NCBI RefSeq assembly: GCF_001552635.1
Contig: NZ_BCRO01000012.1
Coordinates: 62,001-126,000 of the forward strand
Direction of reading: 5' to 3'
DNA length: 64,000 bases
From: Actinomadura hibisca NBRC 15177
Lineage (GTDB): Bacteria > Actinomycetota > Actinomycetes > Streptosporangiales > Streptosporangiaceae
The translations under genes and the position numbers were made by a program. The notes under the pieces were generated by a model. It had not been told where the DNA came from and did no database searches. It saw nothing but the letters and a program-made list of their open reading frames with translations. Position 1 is the stretch's first letter, and every line of letters begins with the position of its first letter. Positions 1 through 8,745 of the stretch are shown one piece after another.

Positions 1-2583
1 GACGGCGCGGTCCCGCCGCCGCGCCCGGCCGGGGAGGCGGCGGGGCAGGGGCGGCGCGTCTGGTCCACCGAGATCCCGCGCCGCAACCCCAACTTCACCG
101 GCCGCGCCGCCGAGCTGGACCGGCTGGCCGCCAACCTCGCCGCGCGCCGCCCGTCCGGCGGCCCGGCCATCCAGGTGATCTCCGGCATGGGCGGGCTCGG
201 CAAGACCGAGATCGCCACCGAGTACGTGCACCGGCACGGCGACGAGTACTCGATCATCTGGTGGATCCGGTCGGAGAACCACGACCGGGTGCGGGACGCG
301 CTGGTCGAGCTGGGGCGGCGGCTGGAGTTGCGGCAGGCCGCCGACGGCGGCGAGCGGGACCGGGCGATCGCCGCGGTGCTGGCCGCGCTCGGCACCGGCG
401 CGCGGCCGAGCTGGCTGCTGGTCTACGACAACGCGACCCAGCCGCTGGACCTCCAGCCGTACCTGCCGGCCTGCGTGCCCGGCGGCCATGTCATCGTCAC
501 CTCCCGGCTACGGAACTGGCCCGGCTACATCGAGGCCGACGGCGTGCACCTGGCGCCGTTCACCGAGGACGAGGCCGTCACGTTCCTGCGCCGCCGCGTG
601 CCCGGCCTCGCGCTGCACCACGGCCTGCCGCGCGAGGAGGACGCGCGCCGCACCGACGAGGCGCGGCGGCTGGCGGCGGCGCTCGGCCACCTGCCGATCG
701 CCGCCGAGCACGCCGGGGCCTACCTCGCCGAGACCCGGCAGAGCGTCGGGGAGTACCTGGACCGGTTCGCCGAGAACGCGCACCGGCTGCTCAGCGAGCA
801 GCCCGCCGACTTCCCCGCGCCGGTGTCGGCGACCTGGGCGGTGTCCACCACGCTGCTGAGCGCCGACGCGGTGCACCTGTTCAACGCCTGCGCGTTCTTC
901 TCGCCCGAGCCGATCGCCGCCGAACTGTTCCTGGACAACGGCGACGCCGTCACCGAGCCGCCGGAGCTGGCCGCGGTGCTGACCTCGGCGCAGCGGTTCC
1001 GCGCGGCCTGCGGGCAGCTGCACCGGCTGTCGCTGGCCAAGGTGGACGGCGCGCACGACCTCATCCAGCTGCACCGGGTCGTGCAGGCCGTCACGCGGGG
1101 GCGGTTGCGGCAGGACCGGCCCGCGATGTTCCACGCCTACCGGCGCGCGGTCGACGCGCTGCTGGCCGCCTCCGACCCGGGCAACCCCGACCGCCGGGGC
1201 AACGACGGCGTCTACGACCTGTCGTTGCAGCACCTGGAGTCCGAGCCCGGCTTCCTCAACAGCGCCGACCCCGGCCTGCAACGCCTGATCGTCGACCAGG
1301 TGCGGCGGCTGCACCTGCGCGGCGGGCACGTGGAGGCGGTGCGGTTCGGGCAGCGGGCGCTGGCGGCCTGGCGCGGCCGGTTCGGCGCCGACGAGCTGCC
1401 GGTGCTGACGCTGGCGGTGGAGGTCGCGATCGCGATGCGGATGGACGGCCACGACGCCGACGCCCGCCAGCTCACCCTGGAGACGTTGCCGCTGCTGCGC
1501 CGCTCGCACGGCGACGAGCACGAGGTGACGCTGCTGTGCGCCAACACCTACGGCGCCGACCTGCGCGGCCGCGGCCAGCTCGGCGAGGCGCTGGAGCTGG
1601 ACCTCAGCCTGCTGCCCAAGTTCGAGCGGGTCTTCGGCGTCGAGCACGAGCGCACCCTGAACGTCCGCAACAACATCGCCGCCGACTACCGGCGGCTCGG
1701 CCGCTACCGGGAGGCCCTGGAGTACGACCGGCGCACCCACCGGGACCGGCGGCGGGTGCTGGGCACCGACGACATCCGCACCCTGCACTCCCACGACGCG
1801 GTCGCCCGCGACCTGCGCGGCCTCGGCGCCTACCAGGAGTCGCTGGACACCGCGCGGCGCGTGGTGCACGCGTTCGAGGCGGTCGGCGGCGGCGAGAACC
1901 TGGACCGGCTGAACGCGCGCAAGGGCTTCGCGGTCGCGCTGCGCAAGGCCGGGCACCACTGGGACGCGCTGCGCGAGAGCGAGGACGTCGTGCAGCGCTA
2001 CCTGGACTACCTGGGCCCGGACCGCCAGTACACGCTGCGCGCGGCGGCCAACCTGATCAGCGACCGGCGCGCGGTGAGCGACCTGGCGCGCGCCGAGGAG
2101 CTGGGCCGGGAGGTGCTGGAGCGGTGCCGCGCGGGGTTCCCCTACGACCTGACCTACGCGGTGCTGACGAACCTGGCCTCGGTGCTGCGCGTGACGGGCC
2201 GCGCCGAGCAGGCCCGCCGCTACGATCTCCAGGCCCGCGAGGGCTTCATCGGCGTGTACGGCGACCGGCACCCGTTCACGCTGGCGGTGACCATCAACTA
2301 CGCCTCCGACCTGGCCGAGCTGGGGGAGCTGGCGGAGGCGATCCGCGTCGGCGAGGAGGTGCTGGTCAAGTGCCGCGAGACGCTCGGCGAGGACCATCCC
2401 GACACCCTGATCGCGGCGACGAACCTGGCGCTGGACCGGGCGTCGGCGGGCGACCGGGAGGCGGCCGGGGAGCTGCTCGTGGACACGGTGCGGCGCTACG
2501 AGCGCACCCTCACGCTGGAGCATCCCGAGGCGCGGGCGGCGATCCAGCGCGTCCGGCTCACCGCCGAGATCGAACCGTACTGA
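1..2583 (+). CDS. fxsT: FxSxx-COOH system NB-ARC/TPR protein (5' truncated by window edge)
   Basis: The reading frame is open from base 1, so the true start lies left of the window and 860 residues are visible. A PRRNPNFTGR stretch (residues ~27-36), typical of this family, precedes an NB-ARC type NTPase with Walker A GMGGLGKTE (about residues 59-67) and a hydrophobic LLVYDNA Walker B-like strand near residue 142. The second half, from about residue 430, is a run of TPR-like helices with recurrent LG/A..E.. patterns and NL positions. It converges on the fxsB gene 4 bp away. In known FxSxx loci this protein accompanies the radical SAM maturase and the precursor peptide; its exact role is not established. 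The STAND architecture suggests an ATP-dependent sensor or scaffold (inference). Confidence 0.85.
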   Translation, partial: DGAVPPPRPAGEAAGQGRRVWSTEIPRRNPNFTGRAAELDRLAANLAARRPSGGPAIQVISGMGGLGKTEIATEYVHRHGDEYSIIWWIRSENHDRVRDALVELGRRLELRQAADGGERDRAIAAVLAALGTGARPSWLLVYDNATQPLDLQPYLPACVPGGHVIVTSRLRNWPGYIEADGVHLAPFTEDEAVTFLRRRVPGLALHHGLPREEDARRTDEARRLAAALGHLPIAAEHAGAYLAETRQSVGEYLDRFAENAHRLLSEQPADFPAPVSATWAVSTTLLSADAVHLFNACAFFSPEPIAAELFLDNGDAVTEPPELAAVLTSAQRFRAACGQLHRLSLAKVDGAHDLIQLHRVVQAVTRGRLRQDRPAMFHAYRRAVDALLAASDPGNPDRRGNDGVYDLSLQHLESEPGFLNSADPGLQRLIVDQVRRLHLRGGHVEAVRFGQRALAAWRGRFGADELPVLTLAVEVAIAMRMDGHDADARQLTLETLPLLRRSHGDEHEVTLLCANTYGADLRGRGQLGEALELDLSLLPKFERVFGVEHERTLNVRNNIAADYRRLGRYREALEYDRRTHRDRRRVLGTDDIRTLHSHDAVARDLRGLGAYQESLDTARRVVHAFEAVGGGENLDRLNARKGFAVALRKAGHHWDALRESEDVVQRYLDYLGPDRQYTLRAAANLISDRRAVSDLARAEELGREVLERCRAGFPYDLTYAVLTNLASVLRVTGRAEQARRYDLQAREGFIGVYGDRHPFTLAVTINYASDLAELGELAEAIRVGEEVLVKCRETLGEDHPDTLIAATNLALDRASAGDREAAGELLVDTVRRYERTLTLEHPEARAAIQRVRLTAEIEPY

Positions 2584-2587
2584 GGGC

Positions 2588-3790
2588 CTAGGAGGGTGTG
2601 CCGAGTCGGGCCAGATCGCCGAGTACGCGTGCGCTGACGTGCTCGATGAGCCGTTTCAGGTCCGCGCAGTAGACCGACGGGTTGCGGAAGCCCGCGCCGG
2701 GCCGGTAGCGGTGCGGGTAGAAGCCGCCGCCGCAGACGTCCATGACGGGGCAGGCGCGGCACGCGTCGGACAGGGCGTCCGCGCCGATCTGGCGGGCGAC
2801 GGTGGTGGGATGGTCGAGCGCGGCGTCGAAGGGGTCGGCGGCGACGTGCAGGCCGGTGTGCGCGGCCCCGTCGTAGGCGGCGGCGAGCGAGTCGAGCTGC
2901 CGGATCGAGCCGTCGGTGTCCACCCCGATCAGCGAGGCGGGCAGCAGGCCCAGCGTCTCCACCGCCCCGGCCGCGCCGTACACGAGCTGGATCAGTTCCT
3001 CGAACATGCGGACCGAGGTCTCCTGCCGCACCGCCGAGTACCAGCGGTCGAACACCGCGATCAGCCATTCGCCGTGCCCGGCGCGGGGCTCGCTGCCCCA
3101 GTGCGCGTGCGGCAGCAGCAGATCGAGGGCGGGTGGCTCGAACGCCAGCAGCTCCTCGTAGGTGTCCACGGGGTCGTTGTGGACGTCGACGGTGCACAGC
3201 AGCCCGCTGTAGACGTCGCGGAACTCGGGCGAGTTGAGCAGCCGCAGCCCGGCCGCGACGCGGGGGAAGCTGCTGCGGCCGCTGGGCAGCAGCCGGTGCC
3301 GTCCGGTGGCGACCGCGCCGCCGTCCAGGCTGACGCCGAGCCGGACGCCGTGCGCGGCGAGGGCGCGCAGCAGCGACGGGGTGAGCACGGTGCCGTTGGT
3401 CTGGGCGGACATGGCGACCTCGGCGGGGACCTCGGCGCGCAGCCGTTGCACGAGGCCAGTGATCCAGTCCGCGCCCGCCAGCAGCGGTTCTCCGCCGTGC
3501 AGCACGACTTCGACGTGCCGCAGGTCGTGTGCGCGGGCGTGCTCGGCGATTCGTTGGACGGTCTGCTCGACGGTGGCGGCGCTCATCCGCCGGGGCTGGT
3601 CGCGCCAGCCCTGGTCGGCCATCTCGTAGACGTAGCAGTAGGTGCAGGAGAGGTTGCATGTGCTCTGGATCTTGAGGATGAACTGCCGGAACGGGACCGG
3701 GCGGTGTCCTCGTGCACGCTGCCGCGCCACGTCTAGATCGAGCAGGGGCCAGGGGGCGGGGTGCCCGGTGCTCAACTGCTCGGTGCTCAT
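2588..3790 (-). CDS. fxsB: FxsB-type radical SAM/SPASM peptide maturase
   Basis: A 400-residue radical SAM enzyme. The CxxxCxxC cluster motif (C45, C49, C52 in CNLSCTYC) binds the SAM-cleaving [4Fe-4S] cluster. The C-terminal SPASM region (CRACPVMDVCGGG and later Cys residues, about residues 345-385) holds auxiliary clusters. The family forms carbon-carbon cyclophane links on aromatic residues of the precursor C-terminus. The ATG at 3788-3790 overlaps the TGA of the upstream HExxH gene by 4 nt (ATGA), which decides this start although the frame stays open much further upstream. The gene is the last of a fxsA-HExxH-fxsB operon on the minus strand. Confidence 0.93.
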   Translation of the reverse strand: MSTEQLSTGHPAPWPLLDLDVARQRARGHRPVPFRQFILKIQSTCNLSCTYCYVYEMADQGWRDQPRRMSAATVEQTVQRIAEHARAHDLRHVEVVLHGGEPLLAGADWITGLVQRLRAEVPAEVAMSAQTNGTVLTPSLLRALAAHGVRLGVSLDGGAVATGRHRLLPSGRSSFPRVAAGLRLLNSPEFRDVYSGLLCTVDVHNDPVDTYEELLAFEPPALDLLLPHAHWGSEPRAGHGEWLIAVFDRWYSAVRQETSVRMFEELIQLVYGAAGAVETLGLLPASLIGVDTDGSIRQLDSLAAAYDGAAHTGLHVAADPFDAALDHPTTVARQIGADALSDACRACPVMDVCGGGFYPHRYRPGAGFRNPSVYCADLKRLIEHVSARVLGDLARLGTPS

Positions 3791-5553
3791 GCGAAGCGGC
3801 CCGCCAAATCCAGCGGATCGACCGGTTCGACGCTGCCGCTGAGCAGGGTGTGCACGTCGAAGACGAGCGGGAGGTGGGCGGTGAGCCCAGTGGCGGCCGG
3901 GGAGGGGGGCAGCCGGTGCAGGGCGAGCGCGAGGCCGATCCAGGCGTCCGGGCGGGGCTCGGGGGAGTCGAGGATCAGCTCGCGGTACGCCTTGACGGCG
4001 GTGTCGTCCGCGCCGTCGAGCAGCAGGGCGTCGGCGTTGCTGAGGGACGTGGTCGGGTTGCCCGTGTACAGCGCTCGGTAGCGGGATGGGTCCAGGTAGC
4101 GCAGGTTGAGGGCTCGGGTTCGTGCGTCGGCCACCACTTTGCGGGTGTCGGGCACGATCTCGCCTGGTGATGGTGGCGGGGCGACGGAAGTGTGGCCTTC
4201 GCGGAAGGCGTTCGCGGCGGCGGCGATCGTGTCCGGGGAGTGGTGGACGTGCCTCAGCAGCCAGGTCAGGCGGTGGTCCAGGGCGGCTTCGGCGGCGATG
4301 CGGCGGGGCTCGTCGGGGAGGGGTGCGCCGGTGAGGGCGCGGCCGTGCGCGTTCAGGACCGTCACGAAGTGTTCGCCCTGCTCGGTCAGCAGGCCGGTCG
4401 CCTTGAGCGTCCGGACGGTCGGGGCCAGCGTCGCGCGCCAGCGCGCGAACGACGCCTGCGCGTGCAGGACGGCGTCGGGCTCGGTCTCCGCCTCGTGCTG
4501 GACGCTCCAGAACCGCGCGATGCCCAGATGTGCGTAGATTCCTTGCAGGAGGCCGCCGGCAGGGCGGGGGTCCTGTCGCCAGGGGGCGTAGACCTGCGGG
4601 CCGCCCGTGCCCACGAGGGGGATCAGGTCCAGCAGGCCGCACAGTTTCAGGTGCTGGAACTCGTGCACCAGCGTCTCGGCCAGCGTCGCGACCTCGTCCG
4701 GCCACGAGGTGGCCACCGCCCCGAACGCGGCCGGGGTCGTCGCGCTCACCAGGTCGGTGGCGCGGCGCGGGGTCAGCGGGACCAGCACCGGCAGCGCCTC
4801 CGCGATGGGCTCGGCGGCCCAGCGGTGGTGCGACGCCAGCAGCCGCCACGCGTCCTGGACGCGTCGCCGCCAGCGTTCGACGTCGGGGGCGGGCATGTCC
4901 TGCGTCATGGGCAGCGAGTAGCGGTCGAGGTAGGGGTCGGCCGTCTCCAGCAGCACTTCCCAGCAGATCCCGGCAGCTTCGGCACGCACCAGCGGTGTGC
5001 CCTCCCAGTGGGGGATGGGCGGACGGGTGCCGTCGTCGGGGGTCAGCAGGGTGCGGTTCAGGGTTAGGTGCTCGCCGAAGGCGACGGTTTCGGCGTCGCC
5101 GCGCACGTGGATCCAAGGGCGGTCAGTGCCGAGGCGTGCTGCGCCGAGGCCCGGCAACCTGACGCGTCCCTCGTGCACCGGCACGTCCAGCGCGAACGGC
5201 ACGCCCGCCCGCACGGCCGCGGCGGCGGCCAGGCAGGCGAGCTGCGCGAGGTCGATCGGCGAGCCCCGGTCCAGATGCACCAGACAGTCGTGCGCCCACG
5301 ACCCCAGGTGCGGCAGGCCCAGCAGCCAGGCGTAGGCGTCGGGGACGGCCTCCTGGACGCGGGCGAGCAGGTCGAACGCGTCCTGGAAGGCGGCGGCGCC
5401 CGGCCTGCCCGCCGCCGCCCCGGCGATCGCCCACACCATCAGGACGTGCTTGCTGCGCTCGGCCTCGCGCAGGCGTCGCAACACCCCCGCGTCCCCGCCG
5501 CCCGCCGCGAGCGCGGTGAAGTCGGCGACCGGCAGCCGGTGCCCGGTGATCAC
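3787..5553 (-). CDS. HExxH-motif peptide beta-hydroxylase-like protein of the FxSxx system
   Basis: A 588-residue protein with an HEFQH motif at residues 297-301, followed by a histidine- and glutamate-containing helix region (QHEAETEPDA) that could complete an iron site. Proteins of this size and motif next to fxsB are the aKG-HExxH family, shown in related clusters to hydroxylate beta-carbons of RiPP precursors. That function is family knowledge and not visible directly. A GTG start at 5551-5553 lies 9 bp after the precursor gene and the stop overlaps fxsB, so the three genes are translationally coupled. The C-terminus is proline-rich and TPR-like (residues ~500-580). Confidence 0.82.
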   Translation of the reverse strand: MITGHRLPVADFTALAAGGGDAGVLRRLREAERSKHVLMVWAIAGAAAGRPGAAAFQDAFDLLARVQEAVPDAYAWLLGLPHLGSWAHDCLVHLDRGSPIDLAQLACLAAAAAVRAGVPFALDVPVHEGRVRLPGLGAARLGTDRPWIHVRGDAETVAFGEHLTLNRTLLTPDDGTRPPIPHWEGTPLVRAEAAGICWEVLLETADPYLDRYSLPMTQDMPAPDVERWRRRVQDAWRLLASHHRWAAEPIAEALPVLVPLTPRRATDLVSATTPAAFGAVATSWPDEVATLAETLVHEFQHLKLCGLLDLIPLVGTGGPQVYAPWRQDPRPAGGLLQGIYAHLGIARFWSVQHEAETEPDAVLHAQASFARWRATLAPTVRTLKATGLLTEQGEHFVTVLNAHGRALTGAPLPDEPRRIAAEAALDHRLTWLLRHVHHSPDTIAAAANAFREGHTSVAPPPSPGEIVPDTRKVVADARTRALNLRYLDPSRYRALYTGNPTTSLSNADALLLDGADDTAVKAYRELILDSPEPRPDAWIGLALALHRLPPSPAATGLTAHLPLVFDVHTLLSGSVEPVDPLDLAGRFA

Positions 5554-5562
5554 GGCGCGGGC

Positions 5563-5733
5563 CTAGATCCGCGCGTTGAACGAGCTGAGCGGTGTGCCGG
5601 TCTCGCGCAACCGGCGCCGGTACAGGGCGATCGACCGGGCCAGCGGGGAGTCGCCCAGCTCGGCGAGCCGGTCGAGGGGGACGTCGCGCAGGTCGGGCAG
5701 CGCGGTCTTGAGATCCGGGCGCGGCGGGGTCAT
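5563..5733 (-). CDS. fxsA: FxSxx-COOH RiPP precursor peptide, variant C-terminus
   Basis: A 56-residue peptide starting at ATG 5731-5733. The leader has the typical DLRDVPLDRLAELGDS-like block, and an arginine-rich segment precedes the C-terminus SSFNARI. The family is named after an FxSxx C-terminal pentapeptide; here the pentapeptide is FNARI, so the serine is replaced by alanine. The Phe should still be the aromatic residue used by FxsB. The gene is directly upstream of the hydroxylase and maturase genes. An upstream in-frame start would give 85 residues, but the added part is proline/arginine rich and unlike a leader. Confidence 0.88.
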   Translation of the reverse strand: MTPPRPDLKTALPDLRDVPLDRLAELGDSPLARSIALYRRRLRETGTPLSSFNARI

Positions 5734-6052
5734 CGGCTTTCCCGCGGAGGCGTGCCGGGAAGGGACGGGCCGGAGAAAGCCGGGCCGGAGAGGGGCGAGC
5801 CGGTCAAGGGCGAGCGCCACCGCGCGGGAGTCACTGGGCCATACTGGAGCAACCTAGCGTGGTGGGGCCGCTCGCGAACCGCCGAGCGGAATGATGGGCA
5901 TAGAGTCATGCCCTTTTCCGGGGATAGTGGCCGCCGATATTGGACGGCCGTGTGACCGGGGTGGCCCGGCGTTCAGTTCCCGATGGGTCCGGCTTGGCGC
6001 GGCCGGTTTGGCGCGGCCCGGTCCGTCGAGACGCGGACGGCCGTCGCGGGCG
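5734..6052. other. Intergenic region upstream of the fxs operon
   Basis: About 320 bp between fxsA and the DUF2277 gene with no convincing gene. It should hold the promoter of the minus-strand fxs operon. A small hairpin (GGGCAT, six-base loop, ATGCCC, then TTTT on the plus strand, 5896-5917) is visible and could be a weak terminator or a regulatory fold. No confident -35/-10 pair could be chosen. Confidence 0.4.
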
Positions 6053-6271
6053 TCAGGCCGGGCGGCGGCCCCGCACCTGTAGCGAGTCCAGCAGCGTGGC
6101 GGTCGCGGCGGCGATCTCCTCCACGGCACGGTCGAACGCCTCGGCGTTGTGGGCGGCGGGCGCGCGGAAACCGGAGATCTTGCGGACGTACTGGAGCGCG
6201 GCGGCCCGCACGTCCTCGTCGGTCACGTCCTCGGTCATCGGCGGGCGAAGGGTCTTGATGCTGCGGCACAT
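6053..6271 (-). CDS. DUF2277 family protein
   Basis: A 72-residue cytoplasmic protein of the small DUF2277 family, recognised from its MCRSIKTLRPP start, the RAAALQYVRKISGFR core and the EAFDRAVEEIAAAT helix. Length is normal for the family. No function is established. The gene is monocistronic: a strong hairpin separates it from the upstream GSYGR-peptide gene. Confidence 0.88.
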   Translation of the reverse strand: MCRSIKTLRPPMTEDVTDEDVRAAALQYVRKISGFRAPAAHNAEAFDRAVEEIAAATATLLDSLQVRGRRPA

Positions 6272-6323
6272 GCCGCCATTGTGACCCCCGCCACCGACAG
6301 TCCGCCGTCCCGGGAAAGTGTTC

Positions 6324-6358
6324 GGCCCCCGGCACCAGGAGATCCGGTGCCGGGGGCC
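6324..6358 (-). terminator. Strong 13-bp stem hairpin
   Basis: A perfect 13-bp inverted repeat (GGCCCCCGGCACC and its complement) with a 9-nt loop. It lies downstream of the minus-strand GSYGR-peptide gene and upstream of the DUF2277 gene, so it most likely ends the former transcript. There is no long T tract, as is common in actinomycetes. Confidence 0.75.
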
Positions 6359-6514
6359 GTGCGGGGGGCGGTCGAGAGGGGGCTGGGGGTAAGACCGTAC
6401 GGGCCGGGCCGAGAGTCGTCCCGTACGGCCCGTCTCACCTCACGCGCTCGCGGGGACCGCCGGGCTCACATGGGAGCTGTGGCGGAGGGGCCGATCCGGT
6501 CCCCGCGGGGCGCA

Positions 6515-6715
6515 TCACCCGTACGAGCCGGTACGGCCGTACGAGCCGGTGCGTCCGTAGGAACCGCCTTCGCGGCCGTACGAACCATCGCGTCCGTACG
6601 AGCCGCTGCGGCCGTACGAACCGTCATCGGTGGCCGCCGAGGCGTTCGTCACGGGGACGAACACCGTCGCGGCGGCGGCGAGCGCGGCCAGGGCGAGCGC
6701 GGTAGGGCGTTTCAC
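6515..6715 (-). CDS. Small secreted GSYGR-repeat peptide
   Basis: A 66-residue protein with a Sec signal peptide (MKRPTALALAALAAAATVF, likely cleavage after NASA-A near residue 27). The remaining ~38 residues are six near-copies of GSYGR separated by S, D, EG or T. The GTG start (6713-6715) has an AAGGAG site 7 nt upstream. Nothing in the sequence suggests catalysis; Gly/Ser/Tyr/Arg repeats suggest a disordered or adhesive secreted peptide (inference). Its upstream region shares a promoter and palindrome with the M4 protease gene at 11136, so the two are probably co-regulated. Confidence 0.7.
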   Translation of the reverse strand: MKRPTALALAALAAAATVFVPVTNASAATDDGSYGRSGSYGRDGSYGREGGSYGRTGSYGRTGSYG

Positions 6716-6922
6716 AGGGGTGCTCCTTCCGGTACCCGGCCCGCGGCCGCCTTGTGGGCGGGAGGGTCCGCCGGGCCGGGCGTTCGACTGTGGAGGGGGA
6801 CCCCGCGGTGGTGCTCACGCGGATGCGGCCGGGCGGGGGCGGCCGCATCCGCGAGCGTTCCGAGGCGGGGACGTCGCGGTGCGCTGGGGCGGGGTTCCGA
6901 TCCGTTGTCTTGGAGAGGGGGA

Positions 6923-7001
6923 CTCATCCGGATGAGCTGAGCAGCAGTGCACCGTGATATCCGGCCCGTGTCAATGAATCCATTCGCCACTGGATTTTCA
7001 A
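6923..7001 (-). promoter_or_regulatory. Promoter/operator unit A, upstream of the GSYGR peptide gene
   Basis: Read on the minus strand: TTGAAA (-35, 6996-7001), a 17-nt spacer, TTCATT (-10, 6973-6978), then after 36 nt the perfect palindrome CTCATCCGGATGAG (6923-6936). The spacer region also holds AATCC-N10-GGATT, an inverted repeat overlapping the promoter. The same three parts in the same geometry occur upstream of the M4 protease gene. The rest of the 6716-7140 gap holds no gene that could be supported. Confidence 0.6.
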
Positions 7002-7140
7002 TGCCGGAGCACAGGCCGTCGAATGTTCTGAAAAGCGGCGCTGAGCTGCGGCGGGAGTGGTGGCGTCGGGTCATCGAAGGGGCCGTTCCTCGGGGTTTTT
7101 CACATCGCCTGTACGGGGAATTCGCACCGGCGGGCGGTGG

Positions 7141-8745
<1,605 letters not shown>

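Noticed and set aside
508-2523. Long antisense frame opposite fxsT
   Set aside because: Arg/Gln/Val-rich shadow with no domain; the plus strand has NB-ARC and TPR features and correct codon bias.
5854-6129. Minus-strand gene in the fxsA/DUF2277 gap
   Set aside because: Pro/Arg-rich translation, overlaps DUF2277, no ribosome-binding site.
6518-6634. Repeats in the GSYGR gene as a CRISPR array
   Set aside because: Units are ~15-18 bp, contiguous, in frame and encode the peptide repeat; there are no spacers.
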